Positions 57,261 through 64,000 of a stretch of 64,000 nt of DNA are shown here, in pieces. The notes under the pieces are model-generated. The model ran no database searches. It was given only the letters and a program-made list of their open reading frames with translations, and was not told the DNA's origin. Positions within the stretch are counted from its first letter, which is position 1. The number at the start of each line of letters is the position of its first letter. This DNA is from a virus. The stretch covers positions 1 through 64,000 of the IMG/VR virus record IMGVR_UViG_3300009488_000019, one strand, 5' to 3'. A program made the position numbers and the translations under genes.

Positions 57261-58686
57261 TTTCTATCATCCTTATCGTTTTGTTTAAAATGTCGTTTGA
57301 GAGTTCACGCTGTTTTTCATCACCCTCTGGGTTAGCCAATATCCGTTTACTCAGGTTCAAGAACTTTGTAAGTATTTCCCGATCCGCAAAACGGTTCTGA
57401 ATAGGTCGGGCCTGAGCCTCTGTACTACCCGTGTAGTTTGTATGGTCGCATACGCAAGCCCTTTCAGAGCTTCGGTCTAAATGGATGATCTCCCTATCGG
57501 TTCCTTCTGAATAACACATGTTAAAACAAACGCAGCCTTTAGGCTTATGCTGTTGAGGACTCTGCATTAAACTCACACCAGCTTCTTTGGCTTTGGCCCG
57601 GAGCAATAACCCCGCTTCGTGCTGGACTTTGGTGAACGCACATTCAACTTTAGGCTGTTTACGTATGTCACCCGTAAAGTCGTAATTGGTTGCATAGCAC
57701 CCGCCGTTGCAGCCCGATTTACCCGCACCCCAAATCTCGCACTTCTGACAGCTTGTGCAGGGATCGTTGATAAAGTCGAACTCGTCAAGGAAGTCCCGGT
57801 TTATCCATTCGAACGAGTCTCCCTTTGGTTGAGCGATACACGTTGGTGACGCTGCTTTTTCGTTAGCGGATAACCCGTGTTTGTTAAATCGGTGACACGG
57901 AAAACCATACCCGTCTACTGACCATGACATATAATGAGTCCCGGCACCGCATGGATTATACTTCGGCCCACCGTTACCAATGGCTTCATCATTAAGGTGT
58001 TTGATTGTAGCAGGTAACCCTTTCTTAACCCGCTCGACTTGGTACTCTACAGTCAACGCAAGTTGCTCTGCCGCAATTTTAAGATTCTCAGGTGTCCAAT
58101 TAGACTCATAGACCGGAGAATAAATTGCTTCCTGTAATCCCAAATCTTCAAACATAAATTTTATAGATTTAAAAAAGTCTTTAACGTGATCTGCATGCAG
58201 CGACATACGCACCTTTGTAGACGGTACAACCGCTAAGGCCAGACGCACATTTTCAACTACCTTATCCCATGAGCCAGTACCGTTTTTAAAGCAACGGTGA
58301 GCGTCATGTTGATCTCTTAGGCCATCCATAGATATCATAAACAGTGACTTATGCTCCAGACACCACTTCACTCTGTCTGGTGTGTAAAGAACACCGTTTG
58401 TGGTACCACCAAAAGAAACCTCTCGACCTAACTCTTTGGCCTTGGCCTCAGCATAGTACGTCAACTCTTGTAGGGTATCCCATCGGATTAATGGCTCCCC
58501 ACCCCACCATGTGACACTCAGAGGCCTGTCAGTGGACGTTTGAGGCATCCACCAATCAAGTATCCGCTTTCCCATGTCGATTGTGAGATGCTTCGATTTA
58601 TGCTGCGAATGTGTGAAACAATAATCACACGCTAAGTTACAACCCTCTGTTAAATCAAGGGTGCAGGATGATAATCCCTCCATCAT
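57247..58686 (-). CDS. Radical SAM protein, SPASM-type peptide maturase-like
   Basis: 479 residues. The [4Fe-4S] motif is C16-x3-C20-x2-C23 (EGCNLACDYCFTH); GGEP lies at 62-65; LFMISMDGL follows. The C-terminal part has YNPCGAGTHYMSWSVDGYGFPCHRF and DPCTSCQKCEIW...GCNGGCYATN, the cysteine spacing of SPASM/twitch auxiliary-cluster domains in peptide and protein maturases (anSME, PqqE, sactisynthase types). A further Cys-rich tail (GCVCFNMCYSEG, RACVCDH) is unusual. TAAGGAG lies upstream. It follows the PanC-like gene by 8 nt. The likely substrate is the Cys-repeat protein encoded nearby (inference). Confidence 0.85.
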   Translation of the reverse strand: MMEGLSSCTLDLTEGCNLACDYCFTHSQHKSKHLTIDMGKRILDWWMPQTSTDRPLSVTWWGGEPLIRWDTLQELTYYAEAKAKELGREVSFGGTTNGVLYTPDRVKWCLEHKSLFMISMDGLRDQHDAHRCFKNGTGSWDKVVENVRLALAVVPSTKVRMSLHADHVKDFFKSIKFMFEDLGLQEAIYSPVYESNWTPENLKIAAEQLALTVEYQVERVKKGLPATIKHLNDEAIGNGGPKYNPCGAGTHYMSWSVDGYGFPCHRFNKHGLSANEKAASPTCIAQPKGDSFEWINRDFLDEFDFINDPCTSCQKCEIWGAGKSGCNGGCYATNYDFTGDIRKQPKVECAFTKVQHEAGLLLRAKAKEAGVSLMQSPQQHKPKGCVCFNMCYSEGTDREIIHLDRSSERACVCDHTNYTGSTEAQARPIQNRFADREILTKFLNLSKRILANPEGDEKQRELSNDILNKTIRMIENARF

Positions 58687-58694
58687 ATATCTCC

Positions 58695-59582
58695 TTACTT
58701 AATTTTTCGTATTGCCAGCCAACGGCCAGTTGGTAGCTGGTAGCTGAGTTTTGAGTATGATAAACCCTTTAACCATTTCGGTGTATATTTAAAAGTGGGT
58801 TCAGTTTTGTCGTCTAAAAAATCCAAGGCTGCCTTTTTGACTTTAGCCTTTTCCTCTTTGGTAAAATCATCGGCACCATCAATGAGAAGCCGGGAGCTAC
58901 TTACAGGCACACCATAGTCCTCATCTATGTACGGGTCAATTAAAAGATAGTCTTCATACTTGGAATAAGTTTTATAAATGTATTCCTTGGCCATGTTCAT
59001 ATACAAATCTCTTTTTCCAGAAGCCTTAATTTTATAATCAACTGCACCGGAAAGAGCCGCAATCAAATGCGATCGCAAAAGACCAACAATCATTTTATTA
59101 TGAAAAATATCTAATTCATCATCAAGCATAATCTTATCTGCTTTCTCCACAATTTTATCAAACGGTTTGTAAAGCGCATCAAAGTCTAAATTATGTAGAG
59201 GGAGCATGACTGCTGCGCCCATTCGATCTTTATCATTATGCCACGGTGTGAACTCTTCCAGACTCATTTCTAAAACGTAGTCAATTCCGTGGTTGGTACA
59301 CCACTCTAAAAGGGCATCTTGCTCATAGGGCTTGAGGTAGTTTGGGTGAAAGCTATCTCCACCATCTAACCAACCTGACAGGGTAAAGAGTTCGAGAATT
59401 GGCATAAATATCTTTACGACTATTTTTGCGTCTGGCCGCAAGCGTTTAATCTCTGATATCATCCACGCATGCCCAGCGTGTAGGTATGATACATTCTTGC
59501 CCTGCAATCCAAAGTGAACGATCGGATTGTTAGCATGATCAGCGATTAGATTATATTCCTGTTCCCGATTAATGACTTCCAT
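58695..59582 (-). CDS. HxGH nucleotidyltransferase-fold (PanC-like) protein
   Basis: 295 residues from MEVINREQEYNLIAD (GGAAGATGG upstream); a TTG five codons earlier is possible. NVSYLHAGHAWMISEIKR at 31-48 matches the HxGH motif of the PanC (pantoate-beta-alanine ligase) / cytidylyltransferase superfamily, which binds ATP and activates a carboxylate or phosphate. Later YKIKASGKRDLYMNM and PYIDEDYGVPVSSSR would sit where PanC has its ATP-binding KMSKS-like region. Substrate unknown. Its start overlaps the membrane protein stop region, implying joint expression with the radical SAM gene. Confidence 0.6.
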   Translation of the reverse strand: MEVINREQEYNLIADHANNPIVHFGLQGKNVSYLHAGHAWMISEIKRLRPDAKIVVKIFMPILELFTLSGWLDGGDSFHPNYLKPYEQDALLEWCTNHGIDYVLEMSLEEFTPWHNDKDRMGAAVMLPLHNLDFDALYKPFDKIVEKADKIMLDDELDIFHNKMIVGLLRSHLIAALSGAVDYKIKASGKRDLYMNMAKEYIYKTYSKYEDYLLIDPYIDEDYGVPVSSSRLLIDGADDFTKEEKAKVKKAALDFLDDKTEPTFKYTPKWLKGLSYSKLSYQLPTGRWLAIRKIK

Positions 59583-59583
59583 T

Positions 59584-60615
59584 TTACCATCTTCCAAAAG
59601 TGAAGCCCAAAGCGATATAGGTTATGACAAAGGCCATTCCGATTGCGGTACCAAGTTTGTCGCCTTTGAACCATTCCTTCGCACAGGCCCAATAGTTTTG
59701 AGTGTTTAGTTGAATCCCAATGAAAAAGGACGGTAGCCCAATTATGGGGTGATTAATCAACAGCCAGATATTAGCAAGCTGCCATACACCAGCAATCAAC
59801 ATTGCTCTCCAGTATCCGATCTTGGTACCTAACCAAGCACCGGGCCAACGAAGTAGCGCTGTGCTTAGGGCTGCAATACCAAAAGCGTAAATGGCTTCCA
59901 TCTTGGTCATACCAAAAGTCATGAATGCCGGGATCACCTTTGTGATACAGAGATAATACACGCATCCGATGATCGTATGCCAAGCTGTCCAGTACCACCA
60001 CTTCGGAGTCTTGAGCAATTCCGCAACCTTCGTTTTACTCCATGATAGAAGTTTGAACGAATGATCTTTAACTGCGAACGAAGCCCATGTACCAAAGAAG
60101 GCAAAGAGTGCGGCTGCTGCTGCTGCGAACATACTAAAGCCAGCGGCTTTGACTACAGCGGCCAGTAGCAAATAGAAAAGGGCACTTCCGAAAGTCTTGG
60201 CTGATGCTTGTGGTGCAACTCGTAATGAGTCAATCTCACTATCCTTATTCTTTAGCGGCACTGCAAACGGCAGTATCTTAACTGCTGCGGCTGCGAGTCC
60301 CAGACCGATTCCAAACAGCCACATGTTAAAGGCTGCTCCAAGAATACCTAAGACACCCGCAAAGGTGGCAGCGGCTATTAGGTAATGTGCTTTCACACGA
60401 TCGCTCATAAAGCCAAGTGCCAGAACTGATAAGGAAACGGTTGTAAAGAAAATCCCCATTCCTTGTTTCAAGTTCATTTCCACCACACCTGATTTTGCTA
60501 TGGCAGAAAATCCTCGCTGAATCATATAGACAATTAGCACCATGCCTGATAGCGGTAGCCAATCATAACTGATGCTTTTCAATTTGTTAAATTTATCTTT
60601 AATCCAATTCCACAC
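59584..60615 (-). CDS. Multi-pass membrane protein, MFS-like transporter
   Basis: 343 residues from a GTG start with GGAGGG about 10 nt upstream. About ten hydrophobic segments can be drawn (for example WLPLSGMVLIVYMIQ, MGIFFTTVSLSVLALGFM, ALFYLLLAAVVKAAGF, GTAIGMAFVITYIALGF). GFMSDRVKAHY resembles the loop 2-3 signature of major facilitator proteins. It sits between the Cys-repeat and PanC-like genes, so it might move a modified product or its precursor. Multi-pass transporters are rare in phage late operons. Confidence 0.6.
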   Translation of the reverse strand: MWNWIKDKFNKLKSISYDWLPLSGMVLIVYMIQRGFSAIAKSGVVEMNLKQGMGIFFTTVSLSVLALGFMSDRVKAHYLIAAATFAGVLGILGAAFNMWLFGIGLGLAAAAVKILPFAVPLKNKDSEIDSLRVAPQASAKTFGSALFYLLLAAVVKAAGFSMFAAAAAALFAFFGTWASFAVKDHSFKLLSWSKTKVAELLKTPKWWYWTAWHTIIGCVYYLCITKVIPAFMTFGMTKMEAIYAFGIAALSTALLRWPGAWLGTKIGYWRAMLIAGVWQLANIWLLINHPIIGLPSFFIGIQLNTQNYWACAKEWFKGDKLGTAIGMAFVITYIALGFTFGRW

Positions 60616-60646
60616 CTTAGTTTCCCTCCTAACACTAATTTAAAAT

Positions 60647-61501
60647 TTATGTCCAAGGATACTCATAAGCTGCAACGTGACATTGAACACATACATCGGT
60701 AAAGCACGTCACATCACAAGAACACGCACCCTCATTGTTACAAACTGAATCACACGTACAGTCAACATTTCCATCACAAGATGAATCACAGCTACAAGCT
60801 GAGTATCCAAAACAGGCGCTATTGCAGGAGCAATTTACGTTTCCGTAACATGTATTATTGCATGAGCAAGCCGAATGACCCTGACATGAAAAGTCACAAT
60901 TACATGAATCAGCCTTACACGATTGACTGTTACAAGCGCCGTTGCATGAGCATGCCCCATATCCATGACAGGTATTATTGCATGAGCAATTTACGTTTCC
61001 GTAGCAAGCGCTATTGCACGAGCATGCTGAATAACCAAAGCACGAAGCATTACAAGTACAGTCAACATTCCCATCACAGGAGGCATCACAATTACAGACA
61101 TATCCATCACATGTAGCATCACAGCCGCAGGTATCAGTATCACAGTTATGGCATTGATAGCACTTGCCATTCTGTATATAGTTCATGTTGTCTCTGACTT
61201 CTTCAACCAGCGGATCACCCCCATCTGTCATTGGGATGCTTCCAAATATATACCCCGCTGCCGCTGTCCATGTGAATGTACCCTCACCAATTAAGGTCTT
61301 GAGAGCATCTAAAGCATCTTGCATTTCTGTGAAGAGAAGCGCATCTATCCGTGTATTCGTTGTTGGCTCTTCATCCGTGAAGGTTGTTAACGAAATACCG
61401 TAAGCGGCTTCCCATGCATTAATGGCATCTTGCAGTTCGTCTGCATGAACTGGCTTGAATGTCACCGCATAAGAAGGGTCAGTCCATGTTTGTTGAGCCA
61501 T
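60647..61501 (-). CDS. Virion-type protein with 12-residue Cys-rich repeats (candidate modification substrate)
   Basis: 284 residues. Residues 1-110 are Cys-free and resemble a structural N-terminal domain (MAQQTWTDPSYAVTFKPVHA). Residues 114-274 hold 42 cysteines in about 12 units of the form C-x-C-(N/D)-x2-C-x-G-x3, with alternating sub-types CYGNVN and CFGYSA. The protein ends HVAAYEYPWT. Regular Cys spacing plus a nearby radical SAM/SPASM gene suggests thioether or other side-chain modification; disulfide, metal or Fe-S binding are alternatives. The gene lies between a tail-type gene and the transporter gene. Confidence 0.75.
   Translation of the reverse strand: MAQQTWTDPSYAVTFKPVHADELQDAINAWEAAYGISLTTFTDEEPTTNTRIDALLFTEMQDALDALKTLIGEGTFTWTAAAGYIFGSIPMTDGGDPLVEEVRDNMNYIQNGKCYQCHNCDTDTCGCDATCDGYVCNCDASCDGNVDCTCNASCFGYSACSCNSACYGNVNCSCNNTCHGYGACSCNGACNSQSCKADSCNCDFSCQGHSACSCNNTCYGNVNCSCNSACFGYSACSCDSSCDGNVDCTCDSVCNNEGACSCDVTCFTDVCVQCHVAAYEYPWT
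60680..61162 (-). repeat. 36-bp coding repeats of the Cys-rich protein
   Basis: The DNA repeats with a 36-bp period, e.g. TTACGTTTCCGTA recurs. Copies are diverged at third codon positions while Cys, Gly and Asn codons stay, so selection acts on the protein. Not a CRISPR: the repeats are contiguous and in frame. Confidence 0.7.
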
Positions 61502-61502
61502 T

Positions 61503-62288
61503 TTATTTTACCTTTACCCAATGCCTTCCGTTAACCTCAACCTCATTTCCCGGTGGCCCCCAGATGATGTTTGGTTCTTTGCCAATGTAAACGGCCACAA
61601 TTCTATCTGGATGAATAATCTTTTCATACCACCGCATCTTTGTAAGCTCACCATGCTTATTGCTGGTCAGCACCGTACCGGGGTGATAACGCTTATTGTC
61701 TATGTGAGCAAGCACCCATCCCGCAACTGCGAGAGGCACCTGTCTTTGGCTTTTTCGTTGGCCGACTGCCATGCCGTACACGTCAGAGGAGATACCTAAG
61801 ATTCCTTCCTGACAGCGTTTATCGGCTTTCATTGCGCCTATCCAAGACGCTTTATAGCAATAGCCGGGCTGTGCATCAGGGCCAGCCAATTTAATAAAAT
61901 CGGCATAGTCAGAGAGATACGCATTATAAACACGGGTTGCATAAAAATACCCATTGTAACCCAGCACGGTTGTACCGGCAGGGGAACTCTGATTGTATTC
62001 AAGCGTACCGGCTGATCCAATTTTAAATGTCTCTGATCCCGTTTCTGCTAATCGTAACTTGTCAATCAGTATCCAACGTTTGGAGCCGGGGTTGTTGTCC
62101 GGGGCGATAATGCCGGGGCTTGATTCACCCGCACCAGAAGCCGCATCCAGATTATGCAGGAATAGCTCATCACCGTCAAACGTAAAACTTTTGTAATTGT
62201 CAAGTAGAATAGCTCCGTCTATCCCATCCAGATCATCCGTGGTTCCACCAAGAAGACCTACAGCGGGGTAAAAGTTTTTGTCTGGCAT
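61503..62288 (-). CDS. Virion protein with peptidase G2-like C-terminal domain
   Basis: 261 residues. The C-terminal half (YADFIKLAGPDAQPGY, EGILGISSDVYGMAVG, AVAGWVLAHIDNKRYHPGTVL) resembles the peptidase G2 intramolecular-cleavage domain found at the ends of phage tail or appendage proteins. The N-terminal half is beta-rich. Probably an adhesin or fibre component. Confidence 0.6.
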   Translation of the reverse strand: MPDKNFYPAVGLLGGTTDDLDGIDGAILLDNYKSFTFDGDELFLHNLDAASGAGESSPGIIAPDNNPGSKRWILIDKLRLAETGSETFKIGSAGTLEYNQSSPAGTTVLGYNGYFYATRVYNAYLSDYADFIKLAGPDAQPGYCYKASWIGAMKADKRCQEGILGISSDVYGMAVGQRKSQRQVPLAVAGWVLAHIDNKRYHPGTVLTSNKHGELTKMRWYEKIIHPDRIVAVYIGKEPNIIWGPPGNEVEVNGRHWVKVK

Positions 62289-62299
62289 AACTTACACCT

Positions 62300-62782
62300 T
62301 TAAGCGAAACGTACAGTTATTCCGCACAGATCATTGTTGTGGTTGACCGCAGCAGCGCCTACTGTCCGTCTGACAAAAATACGAACCGCAGCAGAGGCAG
62401 CAATGTCACCACAATCTAAAGCGGCACCCTCAGTGGTCGGATGGGTAAAGGTCACAACTGGTGCGTCCGGGGCTGTGTCTTCATCTGCCAGTTCCTGCGT
62501 AGCTGTAGCGTCAATACCCACATCAATTGCGGTATCGCCTGAAGCAGTTTCATCATCTATCCACAGGGTGACATCATCAGCTTGATCGGCACCGGAGTTA
62601 TAGATATCAAACGCCCGGTACTCAATGTCGCCGGGTGTAGCCTCATCTTCGTCCACATGATCAAATAGATTGTTCATGACTGTTCCTGAGATTTCCACGG
62701 AACTCATGGTACCACCTAAAGATGCATCTGGGTCAGCGTTTGCGCCTCCACCGGTTAGTCTAAATTCTATTACAGCAGCCAT
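62300..62782 (-). CDS. Acidic beta-rich virion protein
   Basis: 160 residues (MAAVIEFRLTGGGANADPDA). An acidic domain with FDIYNSGADQADDVTLWIDD looks like an Ig/cadherin-type sandwich. GAGG lies upstream. It overlaps the next gene by one base. Probably a surface or fibre component. Confidence 0.55.
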   Translation of the reverse strand: MAAVIEFRLTGGGANADPDASLGGTMSSVEISGTVMNNLFDHVDEDEATPGDIEYRAFDIYNSGADQADDVTLWIDDETASGDTAIDVGIDATATQELADEDTAPDAPVVTFTHPTTEGAALDCGDIAASAAVRIFVRRTVGAAAVNHNNDLCGITVRFA

Positions 62783-63573
62783 TAAATTACCTCACTTGTA
62801 TGGTTATGTTTTGTTGTTACAAACTCAGTGTCTACCGGATGGGCTTTGATATCTGTCTCTACCGGAGTCGCACTGATTGAAAAGTCAACTGGTTTTACTG
62901 TATGTGTAGTTATTGGCAATGTTGAATTAAATGATTTGAATTGAAAAATCAAAGGATGCGCATCAATTGTAAAAAGTAATGGATTCACTTTGACTAAAGT
63001 AATTGGCTCATACTGTACCCCAATCACTGTCCACGAACTATCAAAATCTGCAAGATTGTATAACTTCCAACTGGAGTCGAACGCAGCAAGGTTAAAAATC
63101 TTCCAGCTAAAATCTTGCCCTGTCGAATTAAAGATTTTCCATGACGAATTAAACGAATCTAAATTATAAATTTTCCAACTCGAATTGAATGAGTCAAGAT
63201 TAAATATCTTCCAACTGGAATTAAACGAGTCAAGATTAAATATCTTCCAGCTTGAATTGAAAGCATTTAAGTTATAGATTTTCCAAGCCGCATCGAACGA
63301 ATCAACATTAAAGATTTTCCATGCAGAGTTAAAAGAATCTAAATTATAAATCTTCCAAGATGAATCGAATGTGTTGGTATTAAAAATCTTCCAAGCTGAA
63401 TCAAATCCAGCCGCAGCACGTATCTGCCATGAGGAGTCAAATGAATCTACGTTAAATATTTTCCAACTTGAGTCAAATGCACTCCATTTATAAAGGCCAT
63501 ACCAATGAACCGTGGCCCCAATCAGAGGCTCAGTCCACTTCACAGTAGCCCCTGATTTCCAATATACTGACAT
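62782..63573 (-). CDS. Repeat protein with 13 x 12-residue F-D/N-S-S-W-K units
   Basis: 263 residues. Residues 31-186 are 13 tandem 12-residue units with consensus DSFNSSWKIFNL (W almost invariant; K in 11 units; F/Y at position 10). An N-terminal 30 residues and a beta-rich C-terminal domain (187-263) flank them. Such repeats could form a beta-prism or solenoid adhesin. The Trp-Lys-rich units also resemble substrates of radical SAM cyclophane or Lys-Trp cross-linking enzymes, but that is speculative. GGGGG precedes the ATG. Confidence 0.75.
   Translation of the reverse strand: MSVYWKSGATVKWTEPLIGATVHWYGLYKWSAFDSSWKIFNVDSFDSSWQIRAAAGFDSAWKIFNTNTFDSSWKIYNLDSFNSAWKIFNVDSFDAAWKIYNLNAFNSSWKIFNLDSFNSSWKIFNLDSFNSSWKIYNLDSFNSSWKIFNSTGQDFSWKIFNLAAFDSSWKLYNLADFDSSWTVIGVQYEPITLVKVNPLLFTIDAHPLIFQFKSFNSTLPITTHTVKPVDFSISATPVETDIKAHPVDTEFVTTKHNHTSEVI
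63016..63483 (-). repeat. 36-bp coding repeats (SSWKIFN units)
   Basis: Thirteen in-frame 36-bp repeats; neighbouring copies share runs such as TAAATATCTTCCA on the plus strand. Copy number may vary between relatives by recombination. Confidence 0.75.
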
Positions 63574-63584
63574 GATTTACCCCC

Positions 63585-63863
63585 TTACAGGATTGAGCTT
63601 AGTGAACCTACAAAAATTCCACCAGCGAAAAGTGCTACACCAATCAGAATTGGTTTGATGTTGGCTTTGATTTTGTTCACAAAACCTTCGATCTCTTCTT
63701 TGGCATCATCAAGTTTCTCACCAAGAGAGTCTTTAATTGAGTCAAGCTCAATTTCCAAATCCACTTTGCGTTCCCGCAGTTTGGCTTCAATGTCTTCCAG
63801 AGAGTCCTCAACGGAGTCCTTGGCTTCTGCCATTTTGTCTTTGATTTCTTCAATTGTACTCAT
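63585..63863 (-). CDS. Coiled-coil protein with C-terminal membrane anchor
   Basis: 92 residues: a 65-residue charged coiled coil (MSTIEEIKDKMAEAKDSVED...) and a C-terminal membrane segment (PILIGVALFAGGIFVGSL). AAGGAG precedes the ATG. It is the first protein gene after the tRNAs. Function unknown. Confidence 0.65.
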   Translation of the reverse strand: MSTIEEIKDKMAEAKDSVEDSLEDIEAKLRERKVDLEIELDSIKDSLGEKLDDAKEEIEGFVNKIKANIKPILIGVALFAGGIFVGSLSSIL

Positions 63864-63893
63864 TGCGTTTTCTCCTTAAGGTACTGGTTAGTA

Positions 63894-63971
63894 TGGAGGG
63901 CCGGGAAGGATTTGAACCTTCGACCCGTAGGTTAACAGCCTACTGCTCTGACCTGACTGAGCTACCGACCC
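63894..63971 (-). tRNA. tRNA-Asn (GTT)
   Basis: Fully canonical: acceptor GGGTCGG/CCGGCCC, D-arm GCTCAGTCAGGTCAGAGC, anticodon stem GTAGG/CCTAC around CTGTTAA (anticodon GTT), T-arm GAAGG-TTCAAAT-CCTTC, encoded CCA. The discriminator is U, whereas bacterial tRNA-Asn normally has G73. Confidence 0.9.
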
Positions 63972-63974
63972 TTC

Positions 63975-64000
63975 TGGTAGCAGCGGAAAGACTTGAACTT
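63975..64000 (-). tRNA. tRNA 3' end, cut by window edge
   Basis: T-loop TTCAAGT, T-stem half CTTTC, acceptor half CGCTGCT, A and encoded CCA are visible. The identity cannot be read because the anticodon lies outside. It is 3 nt from tRNA-Asn, so a tRNA cluster continues to the right. Confidence 0.8.

Noticed and set aside
60680-63483. Regular 36-bp repeats resembling a CRISPR array
   Set aside because: Two separate sets are contiguous, in frame and without unique spacers; they encode 12-residue protein repeats.
1-64000. Phage single-subunit RNA polymerase gene
   Set aside because: None was found in any large frame; it may lie outside the window, and visible promoters are of bacterial type.
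1-64000. Stop-codon recoding (alternative genetic code)
   Set aside because: Long conserved genes such as polymerase, portal and capsid read through without internal stops and end with all three standard stops.

Overview
The window reads as one part of a bacteriophage genome larger than 64 kb. Coding density is high, overlapping stop/start junctions (ATGA, TAATG) are frequent, and the replication, lysis and virion modules are clear. The virion set is podovirus-like: an N4-gp56-type major capsid protein, a portal, a terminase large subunit, a nozzle-like tail tube protein, a T7 gp13-like GNAT protein and a 2594-residue polyvalent internal protein. Two sigma70-type promoters suggest host RNA polymerase is used, and no phage RNA polymerase gene was seen. 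The host is probably a Gram-negative bacterium. A secreted FN3 protein ending in a Gly-rich CFI-box-like tail weakly hints at a Desulfobacterota-like host.

Layout. Positions 1-1.4 kb hold three leftward genes, one cut by the window edge, behind a near-consensus leftward promoter. Positions 1.4-4.5 kb are a gene-free, repeat-rich divergent control region with a rightward promoter near 3.8 kb. Positions 4.5-33.4 kb hold about 75 rightward genes, mostly very small. They cover DNA metabolism (primase, DnaB-like helicase, family A DNA polymerase, half-size sliding-clamp-like protein, SSB-like protein, three nucleases including a T7-type endonuclease I), RNA repair (Rnl2-like ligase, RtcB, metallophosphoesterase), nucleotide metabolism, a lysozyme-like protein, a tyrosine recombinase and an HNH protein. 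Inside this block, 6.2-10.7 kb carries a tRNA-Cys, six aberrant tRNA-like sequences and several strongly folded intergenic elements. A two-way terminator at 33.4 kb separates the convergent halves. Positions 33.4-64 kb are the leftward late block, read from right to left: tRNAs, virion or adhesin genes, a four-gene modification cassette, terminase, portal, scaffold, capsid, tail, internal virion proteins and lysis genes. If the genome is circular, the leftward genes at both edges could belong to one late operon.

Most interesting content. The late block contains a radical SAM/SPASM-type enzyme, a PanC-like HxGH nucleotidyltransferase-fold protein and a multi-pass membrane protein, followed in the same direction by a virion-type protein whose C-terminal half has 42 cysteines in 12-residue repeats. 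A second 12-residue repeat protein (13 copies of an F-D/N-S-S-W-K unit) lies nearby. I read this as a candidate phage-encoded peptide- or virion-modification system; that is inference. The tRNA-like array next to RtcB and Rnl2-type ligases is the second notable feature.

Limits: all family calls come from reading motifs by eye, RNA folds were paired by hand, and no searches were run.
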